A stretch of 64,000 bases of DNA from Sphingomonas sp. (lineage in GTDB: Bacteria > Pseudomonadota > Alphaproteobacteria > Sphingomonadales > Sphingomonadaceae), in NCBI GenBank assembly GCA_013001055.1, contig JABDNH010000003.1:124001-188000 (forward strand), in the 5' to 3' direction. Positions 44,904-53,735 of the stretch are shown piece after piece. Position numbers and translations under genes: made by a program. The notes under the pieces were generated by a model. That model was not told where the DNA came from. It searched no databases and saw only the letters and a program-made list of their open reading frames with translations. Every line of letters starts with the position of its first letter. Position 1 is the stretch's first letter.

Positions 44904-45184
44904 CAGATGTGCTTCACCTCGTCCGGAATGTCGTAGAATGTCGGGTGGCGATACACCTTGTCGGCGGCGGGCTCGAAGATCTGGCCGCTTTCATCGGGGT
45001 CGCTGGCAACGATGTCGTCCGATTTGACCACCCAGAGGCTTACGCCTTCCATGCGGCGCGTATAGGTGTCGCGCGCGTGGTTCAGCGCCATTTCCTTGTC
45101 GGGTGCATGGACACTGCCAACGTGGCGGTGGCTAAGCCCGCCGCGCGAGCGAACGAATACTTCCCAAAGCGGCCAATCAGACAT
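44903..45184 (-). CDS. paaB: Phenylacetyl-CoA epoxidase subunit PaaB
   Basis: A 93-residue small subunit: WPLWEVFVRSRGGLSHRHVGS, ALNHARDTYTRRMEGVSLWVV. It bridges PaaAC heterodimers in the epoxidase. The start at MSDWPLWE is the family start. It lies 54 bp after paaA and 1-nt-coupled to paaC. Confidence 0.95.
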   Translation of the reverse strand: MSDWPLWEVFVRSRGGLSHRHVGSVHAPDKEMALNHARDTYTRRMEGVSLWVVKSDDIVASDPDESGQIFEPAADKVYRHPTFYDIPDEVKHI

Positions 45185-45238
45185 GATCTCTCCCGTCACT
45201 ACACGGGCTGGGGCTTAGGCGCTTACGAGCCGGAATGT

Positions 45239-46252
45239 CTAGGCTGCAGCGGCTGCGCGCTTTTTCGCTTGGTGCGCATCGGCAGCTTCGCGGACCCAGG
45301 CCTGCGATTCCCATGCATCGCGGCGCGCCTTCAAGCGCTCCTTGGCGACCGGGCCTTCGCCGCGCACGACCGCGTAGAATTCTTCCCAATCGATGTCGCC
45401 AAAGTCGTAGCCACCCTTCTCCTCGTTCCATTCCAGGTCGGGATCGGGGACCTTAAGGCCAAGATACTCGGCCTGCGGCACGGAAATATCGACAAATTTC
45501 TGACGCAGTTCGTCGTTGGTCTCGCGCTTGATCCGCCAACGCATCGACCGCTCGGTGTTGGGCGACTTGTCATCGGGCGGACCGAACATCATCAAGCTGG
45601 GCCACCACCAGCGGTTGAGCGCATCCTGCGCCATGCGTTTCTGTTCTTCGGTACCGTTGGCCAGCGCAATCATCGCTTCATAACCCTGACGCTGATGGAA
45701 GCTTTCTTCCTTGCACACACGCACCATCGCGCGGGCATAGGGCCCGTAGCTGGTGCGCTGCAGCGGCACCTGGTTCATGATCGCAGCGCCATCGACCAGC
45801 CAGCCGATTGCGGCGATGTCCGCCCAGGTAAGCGTGGGATAATTGAAAATGGTGCTGTACTTGGCCTTGCCCGAATGCAGCGCCTCGATCATCTCCTCGC
45901 GGCTCGTGCCGAGCGTCTCGGCGGCGCAATAGAGGTAGAGACCGTGTCCGGCCTCGTCCTGTACCTTGGCTAGCAGGATCGCCTTGCGGCGCAGCGATGG
46001 CGCGCGCGAAATCCAGTTTCCTTCGGGCAGCATCCCGACAATCTCGCTATGCGCATGCTGCGAAATCTGCCGCACCAGCGTCTTGCGATAGGCCTCAGGC
46101 ATCCAGTCCTTGGGCTCGATGAATTCGTCGGCGGCAACGCGGGCCTCGAATGCATCGACAAGATGCTGCGGTTCGCCCCCGTCGATAGAGGTAACTTTGG
46201 TGGATTTCTTGGGGCCCTCGCCCTTATCGAGTTCGGTCGTGTACATAGCCAT
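45239..46252 (-). CDS. paaA: Phenylacetyl-CoA 1,2-epoxidase catalytic subunit
   Basis: A 337-residue diiron oxygenase subunit. The ligand-bearing helices include [21 protein letters not shown] (E-x2-H) and [16 protein letters not shown] (E-x2-H). It forms the ring 1,2-epoxide of phenylacetyl-CoA. The start is at MAMYTTEL; an in-frame TTG lies further up. The Shine-Dalgarno is poor. It is the first gene of the paaABCE-aminotransferase-E1-E2 row. Confidence 0.96.
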   Translation of the reverse strand: MAMYTTELDKGEGPKKSTKVTSIDGGEPQHLVDAFEARVAADEFIEPKDWMPEAYRKTLVRQISQHAHSEIVGMLPEGNWISRAPSLRRKAILLAKVQDEAGHGLYLYCAAETLGTSREEMIEALHSGKAKYSTIFNYPTLTWADIAAIGWLVDGAAIMNQVPLQRTSYGPYARAMVRVCKEESFHQRQGYEAMIALANGTEEQKRMAQDALNRWWWPSLMMFGPPDDKSPNTERSMRWRIKRETNDELRQKFVDISVPQAEYLGLKVPDPDLEWNEEKGGYDFGDIDWEEFYAVVRGEGPVAKERLKARRDAWESQAWVREAADAHQAKKRAAAAA

Positions 46253-46312
46253 GGAATTAGGGATTTTCTGGGGCAAATTCAATCGGGACTTACGACGGTA
46301 GGAGCATCAAGC

Positions 46313-46522
46313 ATGATGAGAGATTGTCCGAAATGCGGATCGAGCCAGATCGAGGAAGGCTACCAGCTCGACAAGGGACATGGTGAAACCCATGTCGGCG
46401 CGTTCATCCGCGGCAAGCCCGACAAGCGCTGGTACGGCTACAAGGTCGCCAAGCAGGACCGGCTCGAAATCACGCAATATCGCTGCAAGCGCTGCGGATA
46501 TCTCGAAAACTACGCGAAGTAG
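46313..46522 (+). CDS. Small zinc-ribbon protein
   Basis: A 69-residue protein with two Cys pairs, CPKCGS near the N-terminus and CKRCGYLENYAK at the C-terminus, forming a treble-clef or ribbon zinc site. GGAG lies 8 nt before the first of two ATGs. It is divergent from paaA across a 60-bp gap that must hold both promoters. Function unknown. Confidence 0.82.
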   Translation: MMRDCPKCGSSQIEEGYQLDKGHGETHVGAFIRGKPDKRWYGYKVAKQDRLEITQYRCKRCGYLENYAK

Positions 46523-46524
46523 TT

Positions 46525-47034
46525 CTATTCATATTCGGCGGTTATCTCGATGATGCCGTCATAATCGCCTGCTGCCGTCTCCGGTACGCGCAGGACGCCT
46601 CCAACACCGAAATCGACCCCTTGGTTACCCGAATTCGGAATGACGACACGTGATGGAGCGATCGGCGTGAAGCTGATCGTGTCGCGCGTGACGCTATTCG
46701 TCAGGTTGCTGGCATTCGATCTGATCACGACGTTCAGGCGGTTGGATCCCCTGATATTGAAAATCCCCGGCAGCGGTGTGCCGGTACACAATAATGGCGC
46801 CGGACAATCGAGCGTGCCGTCGGGCTGGATCGTCACTGCTATCGTGCCAGCACCCTGGGCAAGAATGATGGTACCGAAATCAAGGTCCTGCTGGCGGGTC
46901 AGCACCAACGGCTTGACCAATTTCACCTTCACTTTTGCATCCGTGCGCTGGGCGTATGCCGCTTGCGGCGCCGCAACGAACGCAAGCGCTAACGCAAACA
47001 AGGCGCATAGGCGTGAAAGTGGGCTCATCACCAT
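46525..47034 (-). CDS. DUF4402 secreted protein
   Basis: A 169-residue exported protein with signal peptide (cleavage near AAYAQ). The beta-rich DUF4402 domain carries LDFGTIILAQGAGTIAVTI, NRLNVVIRSNASNLTN and FGVGGVLRVPETAAGDYDG, typical of sphingomonad DUF4402. The start codon is buried in a 12-bp inverted repeat. It is convergent with the zinc-ribbon gene (2-bp gap). Confidence 0.85.
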   Translation of the reverse strand: MVMSPLSRLCALFALALAFVAAPQAAYAQRTDAKVKVKLVKPLVLTRQQDLDFGTIILAQGAGTIAVTIQPDGTLDCPAPLLCTGTPLPGIFNIRGSNRLNVVIRSNASNLTNSVTRDTISFTPIAPSRVVIPNSGNQGVDFGVGGVLRVPETAAGDYDGIIEITAEYE

Positions 47035-47064
47035 AACGGCGCAAAATATGGTCCGTTATGGTGA
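47028..47064. repeat. Perfect 12-bp inverted repeat over the DUF4402 start codon
   Basis: TCACCATAACGG (47028-47039), 13-bp spacer, CCGTTATGGTGA (47053-47064). It contains the DUF4402 ATG and lies in the divergent region to paaG (start 47163). It could be an operator for one or both genes or an mRNA hairpin blocking the start. Confidence 0.75.
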
Positions 47065-47162
47065 AAATCCCGTTAACCACGGCGCCGCACAGCGGACCGG
47101 GTTGCATCGAGGCACCCTGTGATTGAAAAGAAGCATCGTTTCACCGGCAGGAAGTCAGCGCC

Positions 47163-47942
47163 TTGGACTATGAGAATATCAGCGTCGATATTGACCGACA
47201 CATTGCCCGCATCACGCTCAACCGACCCGATCGCCTCAATAGTTTTACAGCGGCGATGCACGCCGAACTGAACGACGCGTTGACTGGCCTCGGGGATGTT
47301 CGCGTTGTCATTCTCACGGGCGAAGGGCGCGGTTTTTGTGCGGGGCAGGATCTCAACGATCGCAACGTCGCGCCGGGCGAATCGGTCGACCTTGGCGAGA
47401 CGGTAGAAGCGAGCTGGAATCCCTTGATCCGCATGATCGCGACGATGCCGCAGATCATTATAGCGCGCGTCAACGGGGTTGCCGCCGGCGCGGGCGCGAA
47501 TATCGCCTTGGCCTGCGACATCGTGATTGCCGCCAAGTCGGCAAAATTCATCCAGGGCTTTGCCAAGCTTGGCCTCATCCCCGACAGCGGGGGCAGCTGG
47601 CATCTTACGCGCCACCTCGGCCAGGCCCGCGCGCTCGGCCTCGCGCTGACCGACGCGCCGCTCTCGGCCCAACAGGCCGCCGACTGGGGCCTCATCTGGA
47701 AGGCAGTCGACGACGACGCGCTCGATCAAGACGTCGATAGCCTCGCGGCCAGACTCGCCGCATCCCCGCCCCTTGGCCTCGCCGCCATCAAGAAATTGGT
47801 GCGGTCGAGCTGGAGCCGCGACCTCCACACCGAGCTCGACCTGCAGCGCGATGAAATGCGTCGTCTCGGATTTTCCGAAGACTATAAGGAAGGTGTCGCT
47901 GCTTTCCTTGAAAAGCGGAAGCCTGCGTTCAAGGGCCGGTGA
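47163..47942 (+). CDS. paaG: Enoyl-CoA hydratase/isomerase, oxepin-CoA-forming (PaaG-like)
   Basis: A 259-residue crotonase. It has the oxyanion-hole motifs GEGRGFCAGQDLNDR and GVAAGAGANIALACD, and FAKLGLIPDSGGSWHL, the PaaG pattern. In the pathway PaaG isomerises the ring epoxide to oxepin-CoA. The start is TTG with AGGAAG upstream. It is separated from the paaABCE row by two small genes. It overlaps the PilZ gene by 14 bp convergently. Confidence 0.9.
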   Translation: MDYENISVDIDRHIARITLNRPDRLNSFTAAMHAELNDALTGLGDVRVVILTGEGRGFCAGQDLNDRNVAPGESVDLGETVEASWNPLIRMIATMPQIIIARVNGVAAGAGANIALACDIVIAAKSAKFIQGFAKLGLIPDSGGSWHLTRHLGQARALGLALTDAPLSAQQAADWGLIWKAVDDDALDQDVDSLAARLAASPPLGLAAIKKLVRSSWSRDLHTELDLQRDEMRRLGFSEDYKEGVAAFLEKRKPAFKGR

Positions 47943-48405
47943 TCAGGGCCGCCTCGACGGCACGCAGCGGCTCGGACAGTGTCGAATAGACGGACTGTCC
48001 GAGCCCGACGGCAACAAGCAGGCCGACCACGCCCAGGCACGCGAATTGAAGCCGCTGGCCGAGCTGCCGCTGCCAGTCCGGCGTACGGGTTCGATCCTTT
48101 CGGCGTTCGACCACCGCGAGGCCTAATTTTCGGCGCGCCGCCGGCCGATCGTTGATGATGTCGAACACCGGCAAGGTGTCTTGCGTCTGCGCTCCGCAGC
48201 GCTTGCCTTCGCTCCAGACGATCCGCGCGACGATGACATGGCTGCCGCGCCGCAATTCGAGGTAGTGGCCGCGCTCGTACCGACCGCCGCTCACGAAACA
48301 CACACCGTGTTCCGAGATATTCGTGATCGTCGCATCGGACCAACCGGCCTGTCCGCGCAGGCGTGCCGGGACATGGGCCGGCACACGTTCCTCGCGCTGT
48401 TTCAT
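47929..48405 (-). CDS. PilZ-domain protein with C-terminal membrane helix
   Basis: A 158-residue protein: a PilZ-like domain (VPARLRGQAGWSDATITNISEHGVCF in part, with NISEHG as the D/NxSxxG motif), then a membrane helix (FACLGVVGLLVAVGLG). The N-terminal Arg motif is REER rather than RxxxR, so c-di-GMP binding is uncertain. GGGAG precedes MKQREER. It is divergent from paaZ. Confidence 0.82.
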   Translation of the reverse strand: MKQREERVPAHVPARLRGQAGWSDATITNISEHGVCFVSGGRYERGHYLELRRGSHVIVARIVWSEGKRCGAQTQDTLPVFDIINDRPAARRKLGLAVVERRKDRTRTPDWQRQLGQRLQFACLGVVGLLVAVGLGQSVYSTLSEPLRAVEAALITGP

Positions 48406-48554
48406 CGCTTCCACTCCCGTCCCCACGGGCAAGGCGGCAAGTAGCACGGGCGGGCTGACAGGTTGCTTCCGACCCGTCCGAAGTGGAGCGAATGCATCCC
48501 CCATTGCGCTCCATCCTGCGGCCCGATAGGCGAAAGGCCGATCAGGAGAGCGTG

Positions 48555-50573
48555 ATGAAGACCATTCAATTGTTGAACTATGCCCGCGGCGAATGGATCG
48601 AGGGCGAAAATGCCCGCGACATCCCGAGCGCGATCGACGGTTCGATCGTCGCGCGCACCGGCTCCGATGGACTAGATTTCAAGGCGATGCTCAATCACGC
48701 GCGCGATGTCGGCGGGCCGGCGCTACGCGAGATGACCTTTCATGAGCGCGCCTGGATGCTCAAGAGCCTGGGCCTGGCCATCATGGAGCGCAAGGAAGAG
48801 CTGTACGCACTCAATCCGCATTCGGGCGCGACCCGCGGCGATGGCTGGATCGATATCGATGGCGGGGCGCTCACCCTGCTCAGCTACTCCTCCACCGGTC
48901 GCAAACACTTGCCTGATGCGCACGTCATACTCGATGGCCCGCAGGAAGCACTGGCCAAGGAGCCCGGCTTCATCGGTCAGCACATCATGACGCCCAAGCA
49001 AGGCGCGGCGGTCCATATCAATGCCTTCAACTTCCCCGTTTGGGGGATGCTCGAAAAGGTCGCGCCGACGCTGCTTGCGGGGATGCCGTGCATCGTCAAA
49101 CCGGCCACCGCCACAAGCTATCTATGCGAAGCGGCCTTCCGCATCATGATCGAAACCGGGGTACTGCCCGAAGGCGCGGTGCAGCTAATCGTCGGCGGCG
49201 TCGGCGACCTGTTTGATCACCTCCAGGGGCAGGATGTCGTCAGCTTCACCGGCTCCGCCTGGACCGCGGGCAAGTTGAAAAACCATCCGACGGTGCTGAA
49301 GGAAAGCGTAACCTTCGTCGCCGAACAGGACAGTCTCAATGCCTCGCTGCTCGGCCCCGACGCCGCACCTGGCACGCCAGAATTCGATCTTTTCATCAGC
49401 GAAGTGGTCCGCGAAATGACGGTCAAGGCGGGCCAGAAATGCACTGCCATCCGCCGCGCCATGGCGCCGGCCGAGCATCTCGACGCCGTCGAGGACGCGA
49501 TCAAGAAGATGCTTGCCGCGCTAACGATCGGCGACCCGCGCGAGAAAGAAACAACGCTTGGTGCTCTCGTCAGCTGTTCGCAACGCGATGACGTGCGCGA
49601 GAAGATTGCCGAGCTGGTCGAAGGCGGCGCACGCATCGTCCATGGCGATCCGGCAGCCACTGTCGGCATCGAAGGCGGCGCCTTTATCGAGCCGACGCTG
49701 CTACGCGCCGACGATCCGTGGAACGCCGACGCCGTCCATGACGTGGAGGCGTTCGGGCCTGTCGCGACGATTATGCCCTACAAGGACATCGACGACGCCA
49801 TCGCACTCGCCAATCGCGGCATGGGCAGCCTCGCACTCAGCTTTTTCAGCCATGACCCGCAAGCCGCCGCGACCTTCGTGCGCGGCGCGGCAGCCTTCCA
49901 TGGCCGCATGCTGGTCATCAACCGCGACAATGCAAAGCTTTCGACGGGACATGGCTCTCCCCTCCCCGTGCTGATCCATGGTGGCCCCGGCCGCGCCGGC
50001 GGCAGCGAGGAGATGGGCGGCGTACGCGGCCTGCACCACTACATGCAGCGCACCGCGATCCAGTCCACGCCTGACATGATCGCTGCGATCAGCGGTCAGT
50101 ACGTACCGGGCGCGAGCAAGGCCAAGAGCGAAGTCCACCCTTTCCGCCTCAAGATGAGCGAGATGAAACTGGGCCAGACCTTCTATTCCGACACGCGCAA
50201 GGTCACGATCGAGGATATCGAGCATTTCGCCAACTTCACGGGTGACACCTTCTACGCCCACATGGATGAAGAAGCGGCCAAGGCCTCGCCAATCTTCGAA
50301 GGACGTGTCGCTCACGGTTACCTCATCCTGAGCTTCGCCGCCGGTCTGTTTGTCGACCCCGATCCCGGCCCCGTACTGGCCAATACCGGCCTTGAGGACC
50401 TCAAATTTCTTACGCCTTTGTACCCCGGCGACGCCATGCGGGTTGAACTGACCGTGAAGTCAAAGTCGATCAAGTCCGAGGAGACCGGCGTGGTCAAATG
50501 GCAGGTCGAAGTCTTCAACCAGAACGACGAACAGGTCGCGACTTACACACTGCTCACCGAAAACACGCCCTGA
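48555..50573 (+). CDS. paaZ: Bifunctional oxepin-CoA hydrolase / semialdehyde dehydrogenase
   Basis: A 672-residue fusion. Residues 1-520 are an aldehyde dehydrogenase (catalytic Cys296 in GQKCTAIRR, Glu in FVAEQDSLN). About 540-672 are a MaoC-like hydratase ([33 protein letters not shown]). It opens oxepin-CoA and oxidises the resulting semialdehyde. AGGAG precedes MKTIQLLNY. It completes the ring-opening steps with paaABCE and paaG. Confidence 0.96.
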   Translation: MKTIQLLNYARGEWIEGENARDIPSAIDGSIVARTGSDGLDFKAMLNHARDVGGPALREMTFHERAWMLKSLGLAIMERKEELYALNPHSGATRGDGWIDIDGGALTLLSYSSTGRKHLPDAHVILDGPQEALAKEPGFIGQHIMTPKQGAAVHINAFNFPVWGMLEKVAPTLLAGMPCIVKPATATSYLCEAAFRIMIETGVLPEGAVQLIVGGVGDLFDHLQGQDVVSFTGSAWTAGKLKNHPTVLKESVTFVAEQDSLNASLLGPDAAPGTPEFDLFISEVVREMTVKAGQKCTAIRRAMAPAEHLDAVEDAIKKMLAALTIGDPREKETTLGALVSCSQRDDVREKIAELVEGGARIVHGDPAATVGIEGGAFIEPTLLRADDPWNADAVHDVEAFGPVATIMPYKDIDDAIALANRGMGSLALSFFSHDPQAAATFVRGAAAFHGRMLVINRDNAKLSTGHGSPLPVLIHGGPGRAGGSEEMGGVRGLHHYMQRTAIQSTPDMIAAISGQYVPGASKAKSEVHPFRLKMSEMKLGQTFYSDTRKVTIEDIEHFANFTGDTFYAHMDEEAAKASPIFEGRVAHGYLILSFAAGLFVDPDPGPVLANTGLEDLKFLTPLYPGDAMRVELTVKSKSIKSEETGVVKWQVEVFNQNDEQVATYTLLTENTP

Positions 50574-50577
50574 CCAC

Positions 50578-50603
50578 GGAACGGCCTGCGTAACTCTCTC
50601 GTT
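50578..50603 (+). promoter_or_regulatory. EcfG-type promoter of the CBS gene
   Basis: GGAAC (50578-50582), 17 bp, CGTT (50600-50603) followed by C. It is 35 bp before the ATG and 4 bp after the paaZ stop. Confidence 0.7.
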
Positions 50604-50638
50604 CTATTGACGAAATCCATCGTAGAGGGAGAGATAAC

Positions 50639-51070
50639 ATGCAGATCGACCAGATCATGACCAAGGACATCAAGACGGTAAGCCCGCAGGCTTCCGCCAA
50701 GGAAGCCGCCAGCTTCATGCTGTCGGAAGATACCGGATTCGTACCGGTGTGCGACGGCCAGAAGCTCGTCGGCACGATTACCGATCGCGACATTGCGGTA
50801 CGCGGTGTTGCCGAGGGCAAGGGTGCCGACTGCAGCGTTTCGGAACTGATGAGCGGCGAACCGCAGTGGTGTTCGGCCACCGACACCATCGAACAGGCCG
50901 CGGAAAAGATGAAGGAATGCCAAGTCCGCCGCCTGCCTGTCATCGGCGAAAATCAGGAGCTCGTCGGTGTCGTCAGCCTTGGCGATATCGCGCGCGAAAG
51001 CGGCACGAGCTATGACGAAGTCGCGCTGGAAGGCGTGAGTGAACGTGGTGAACTGCACCAGCAGGGCTAA
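50639..51070 (+). CDS. Tandem CBS-domain protein
   Basis: A 143-residue protein of two CBS domains (MTKDIKTVSPQASAKEAASFM...GTITDRDIAVRGVAEG and MSGEPQWCSATDTIEQAAEKM...GVVSLGDIARES). CBS pairs bind adenine nucleotides. GGGAG precedes the ATG. The EcfG-type promoter suggests stress induction. A strong bidirectional terminator follows. Confidence 0.93.
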   Translation: MQIDQIMTKDIKTVSPQASAKEAASFMLSEDTGFVPVCDGQKLVGTITDRDIAVRGVAEGKGADCSVSELMSGEPQWCSATDTIEQAAEKMKECQVRRLPVIGENQELVGVVSLGDIARESGTSYDEVALEGVSERGELHQQG

Positions 51071-51090
51071 TCGCGAACACCCAGCAAAAA

Positions 51091-51119
51091 GGGCCCGGAA
51101 GCGTTACGCCTCCGGGCCC
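51091..51119. terminator. Bidirectional terminator between the CBS gene and atpF
   Basis: GGGCCCGGA-a-GCG-TTA-CGC-c-TCCGGGCCC, with A5 on the left and T6 on the right. It serves both the plus-strand CBS gene and the minus-strand ATP synthase operon. Confidence 0.93.
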
Positions 51120-51143
51120 TTTTTTATCATGTGCTGACCGTCG

Positions 51144-51647
51144 CTATATCTTGGCGATGGCCTCGTCGATCATCTTCGCATCGGCGTCCGCATCGGCCTT
51201 GTCGGTGATGATCTTGGCCGCCGAAGCCGCCGCAGCGTTGGCTGCCAGCGCCTTGAGTTCATCGATCGCCTGACGCTGTTCAGCACCGATTTTGGCTTCG
51301 GCCATGGCTTTTTTGCGCGCCACCATCTCTTTCGCGTCGGCAGCGGCCTTCTTGACGATGGCGTCGGCATCTTCCGCCGCGCGTTGGCGGATTGCCTCGG
51401 CGTCCTTTTCAGCGGCCTTGGCCTTGGCCTCATACTCGGCCTTCAGCGCTTCGGCTTCAGCGCGCAGCTGTTTTGCTTCGTCGAGCTGCTCCTTGATCGC
51501 ACCGATCTTTTCGTCAAGCGCCTTACCGATCGCGGCAGGCACTTTCTTCCAGACCATCAGGCCGATGACGACCACCATCGACAGCGCCACCCACACCGTC
51601 GTGTCCGTCAGATAGCTGTCACCGGCGGCAAGCATCAGCTTAAGCAT
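51144..51647 (-). CDS. atpF: F0F1 ATP synthase subunit b
   Basis: A 167-residue peripheral stalk subunit: one N-terminal membrane helix (TVWVALSMVVVIGLMVW) then a long Ala/Glu/Lys coiled coil. It is the last gene of the F0 operon, overlapping atpF' by 8 bp. A terminator follows. Confidence 0.93.
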   Translation of the reverse strand: MLKLMLAAGDSYLTDTTVWVALSMVVVIGLMVWKKVPAAIGKALDEKIGAIKEQLDEAKQLRAEAEALKAEYEAKAKAAEKDAEAIRQRAAEDADAIVKKAAADAKEMVARKKAMAEAKIGAEQRQAIDELKALAANAAAASAAKIITDKADADADAKMIDEAIAKI

Positions 51648-52134
51648 GCTTCAGCTCCTTCGAGACAGCGGCCTTGGCGTCGGTCTTTGTCACCTTGAGA
51701 CCCGAAACTTTGGCAACCATGTCCTGCGTAGCCTCGGTCGCGACCGCTTCGAGCTCTTTGAGCGCTGCAGCGCGAGCCGCCGCCAATTCCTCAGCGGCTT
51801 CGGCCAGCTTCTTGTCGATGCTGGTTTCGGCGCGCTTGAGGCTCGCTTCGGTCTTCTTGGCAGCTTGCGCCTTCGCTTCCGACGTCAGCTTGTGCGCTTC
51901 GGCGCGGCTTTCATCGAGCTTGGCACGATAGCCGTCCTCGAGACTGTCTGCGCCTTCCTGCGCTGCCTTGGCTTCGGCAAGGTCGGCCGCGATCTTCGCG
52001 TCGCGATCTTCCACTGTTTTCATGATCTTCGGCAGCATGCCGTAACCGACGATGAAGATGGACAGACCGAAGAAGATCGCCAGCCAGAAGAGCTGCGACG
52101 CGTAGATTTCCGCGATTTGGGCAATCTGCGGCAT
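51640..52134 (-). CDS. atpF': F0F1 ATP synthase subunit b' (second stalk subunit)
   Basis: A 164-residue b-type subunit: membrane helix LFWLAIFFGLSIFIVGYGMLP, then a coiled coil ending in a conserved-hydrophobic tail. Paired b/b' genes are typical of alphaproteobacteria, cyanobacteria and chloroplasts. It lies 29 bp after atpE. Confidence 0.93.
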   Translation of the reverse strand: MPQIAQIAEIYASQLFWLAIFFGLSIFIVGYGMLPKIMKTVEDRDAKIAADLAEAKAAQEGADSLEDGYRAKLDESRAEAHKLTSEAKAQAAKKTEASLKRAETSIDKKLAEAAEELAAARAAALKELEAVATEATQDMVAKVSGLKVTKTDAKAAVSKELKHA

Positions 52135-52163
52135 AGCCGACCCCTAAGAAGCGTTGAGCGTGA

Positions 52164-52391
52164 TTAGACGACGAAGAGCAGGATCATCGCAACGACGAAC
52201 GCCAGCAGGCCGAGAAGCTCGGTCACGGCGAAGCCGATGAGAAGGCGGCCCTGCTGGCCGTCGGCAGCTGCCGGGTTGCGCAGCGCGCTCGACAGGAACG
52301 AACCCCAGATGTTGCCCACACCGAGGGCGGCCATGCCAACACCGATTGCGGCGAGACCGGCACCGATAAGCTTTGCGGCTTCTGCGTCCAT
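52164..52391 (-). CDS. atpE: F0F1 ATP synthase subunit c
   Basis: A 75-residue two-helix proteolipid. The proton-binding Glu58 is in GFAVTELLGLLAF and the polar loop is SSALRNPAAADGQQG. No Na+-binding signature. It is between atpB and atpF'. Confidence 0.96.
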   Translation of the reverse strand: MDAEAAKLIGAGLAAIGVGMAALGVGNIWGSFLSSALRNPAAADGQQGRLLIGFAVTELLGLLAFVVAMILLFVV

Positions 52392-52421
52392 TTTGAAAAC
52401 TCCTAGGTTGAAATCAGGTAA

Positions 52422-53207
52422 TTAGTGAAGATTGATCGCGTCGTTGAGATACGAGGACGCGAGCAGGGCGAAAACATAGGCCTGGATGAAGGCAATCAGC
52501 AGCTCCAGGAGGCTGATACCGATCATCAGGATGAAGCTGGGCAGCGAGACGGCGGCTGCGGTCACCGCGCCGGCCGAACCGGCATTGATCACGAAGCCCG
52601 CCAGCACCTTGAGCAGGACGTGCCCCGCCGTCATGGCGACGAACAGACGCACCGCAAGGCTGAAGGGGCGCACGAGAAAGCTGATCAGCTCGATGAGGAA
52701 AATCATCGGGATCATCACCAGCGGCGTACCGTCGGGAATGAACAGCTTGAAGAATTTTATACCGTGCGTGCCGAAGCCGACCAGCAGGACGATCGCGAAG
52801 GTCGCCATCGCCAGGACACCGGTAACGGTGAGGTGGCTCGTCACGGTGAACGCCTTCACGCCGAAAATGGCGGTCGGGAGCATACCCAGCATGTTCGCCA
52901 CGAGAATGAACATGAAGAGCGAGAAGATATAAGGGACGTAGCGCTTGCCCTTTGGGCCGATATTGGCATCGACCATGTCGGTAATGAAGCCAGTTACGCC
53001 TTCGACCGCCATCTGCCAGCGGCCGGGGATCAGCTCGCGCTTCATCCCGCCCAGCATGAACAGCCAGAGCGCAACCAGCGTCGCCGCCATCCATGCGGCC
53101 GAGTTGGTGAAGGGAATGGCGTAGCCGAGGACTTCCCACTCCTGACCGAACAGGGGGGTCACCTCGAACTGGCTCATTGGATCGATCTTGCCGGCTTCTT
53201 GCGCCAC
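52422..53207 (-). CDS. atpB: F0F1 ATP synthase subunit a
   Basis: A 261-residue membrane subunit with the proton half-channels. The essential Arg is in ELISFLVRPFSLAVRLF, followed by MTAGHVLL. The C-terminal helix holds QAYVFALLASSYL. It is 12 bp after atpI and 30 bp before atpE. Confidence 0.96.
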   Translation of the reverse strand: MAQEAGKIDPMSQFEVTPLFGQEWEVLGYAIPFTNSAAWMAATLVALWLFMLGGMKRELIPGRWQMAVEGVTGFITDMVDANIGPKGKRYVPYIFSLFMFILVANMLGMLPTAIFGVKAFTVTSHLTVTGVLAMATFAIVLLVGFGTHGIKFFKLFIPDGTPLVMIPMIFLIELISFLVRPFSLAVRLFVAMTAGHVLLKVLAGFVINAGSAGAVTAAAVSLPSFILMIGISLLELLIAFIQAYVFALLASSYLNDAINLH

Positions 53208-53219
53208 GTAGCTCTCGTC

Positions 53220-53561
53220 CTAATCAAGTCCCTGGGGTGGCTTGGACGATCCCATCGCCACCCGGATAATACTCCAGAAGCCGCCTACTATCCCGAGGAC
53301 GAGACCGACGATGAGGAGGACCCCACCGCTATCGAACACGCGATCGAGCGCCCATCCGATAACAATCCCGCCTACAAGACCACCGATGAGGAGCGAGATT
53401 ACCCTGCTTCCGACCCGTTCGTTTTCGTCTGGGCCCTTCTGCTTCGTTCCCGTCCGCTCGGCCTCCCTCGCCTGTGCTCGTTCGAGCCGCTCTTCAAGCG
53501 AATCGATCCGCACATCCTCGGGAGTTTTCCGCGGCCCCCCGGCTTCTTCGTTTTTAGCCAT
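53220..53561 (-). CDS. atpI: ATP synthase assembly/regulatory protein AtpI
   Basis: A 113-residue protein with a hydrophilic, charged N-terminal 50 residues and two membrane helices (VISLLIGGLVGGIVIGWALDR, GGVLLIVGLVLGIVGGFWSII). The family helps assemble the c-ring. The start is at MAKNEEAGG with AAGGAAGG before it. It is the first gene of the F0 operon. A hairpin (53581-53608) lies in its leader. Confidence 0.88.
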   Translation of the reverse strand: MAKNEEAGGPRKTPEDVRIDSLEERLERAQAREAERTGTKQKGPDENERVGSRVISLLIGGLVGGIVIGWALDRVFDSGGVLLIVGLVLGIVGGFWSIIRVAMGSSKPPQGLD

Positions 53562-53580
53562 CGTCCTTCCTTTATGAAAC

Positions 53581-53608
53581 GCGCCAACCCTTTGAAAAAG
53601 GCTGGCGC
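53581..53608 (-). other. Leader hairpin before atpI
   Basis: GCGCCA-ac-CCTTT-gaa-AAAGG-c-TGGCGC forms a two-part stem 20 nt before the atpI ATG. No T-run follows on either strand, so it is more likely a transcript-stability or translation element than a terminator. Confidence 0.5.
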
Positions 53609-53648
53609 AAAGGGCGTTGGGATCAAACAAATCCGCCTAGGCGCCGCC

Positions 53649-53683
53649 CCTTTATGAAGGGGGGCTTTGAGTGTCAACACTCT
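53649..53683 (-). promoter_or_regulatory. Sigma70-type promoter of the F0 operon with palindrome
   Basis: On the minus strand TTGACA (53677-53672), 17 bp, TAAAGG (53654-53649). A palindrome GAGTGT-CA-ACACTC (53669-53682) covers the -35 element. Confidence 0.5.
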
Positions 53684-53735
53684 CGCGGCTTGTAACGGTC
53701 CGCACGAGGGAAAAAAGATGCGCGCTCAGGCCGGC

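Noticed and set aside
53581-53608. Terminator upstream of atpI
   Set aside because: The stem is strong but no T-run follows on either strand, and it lies in the leader of the operon; reported as a hairpin only.
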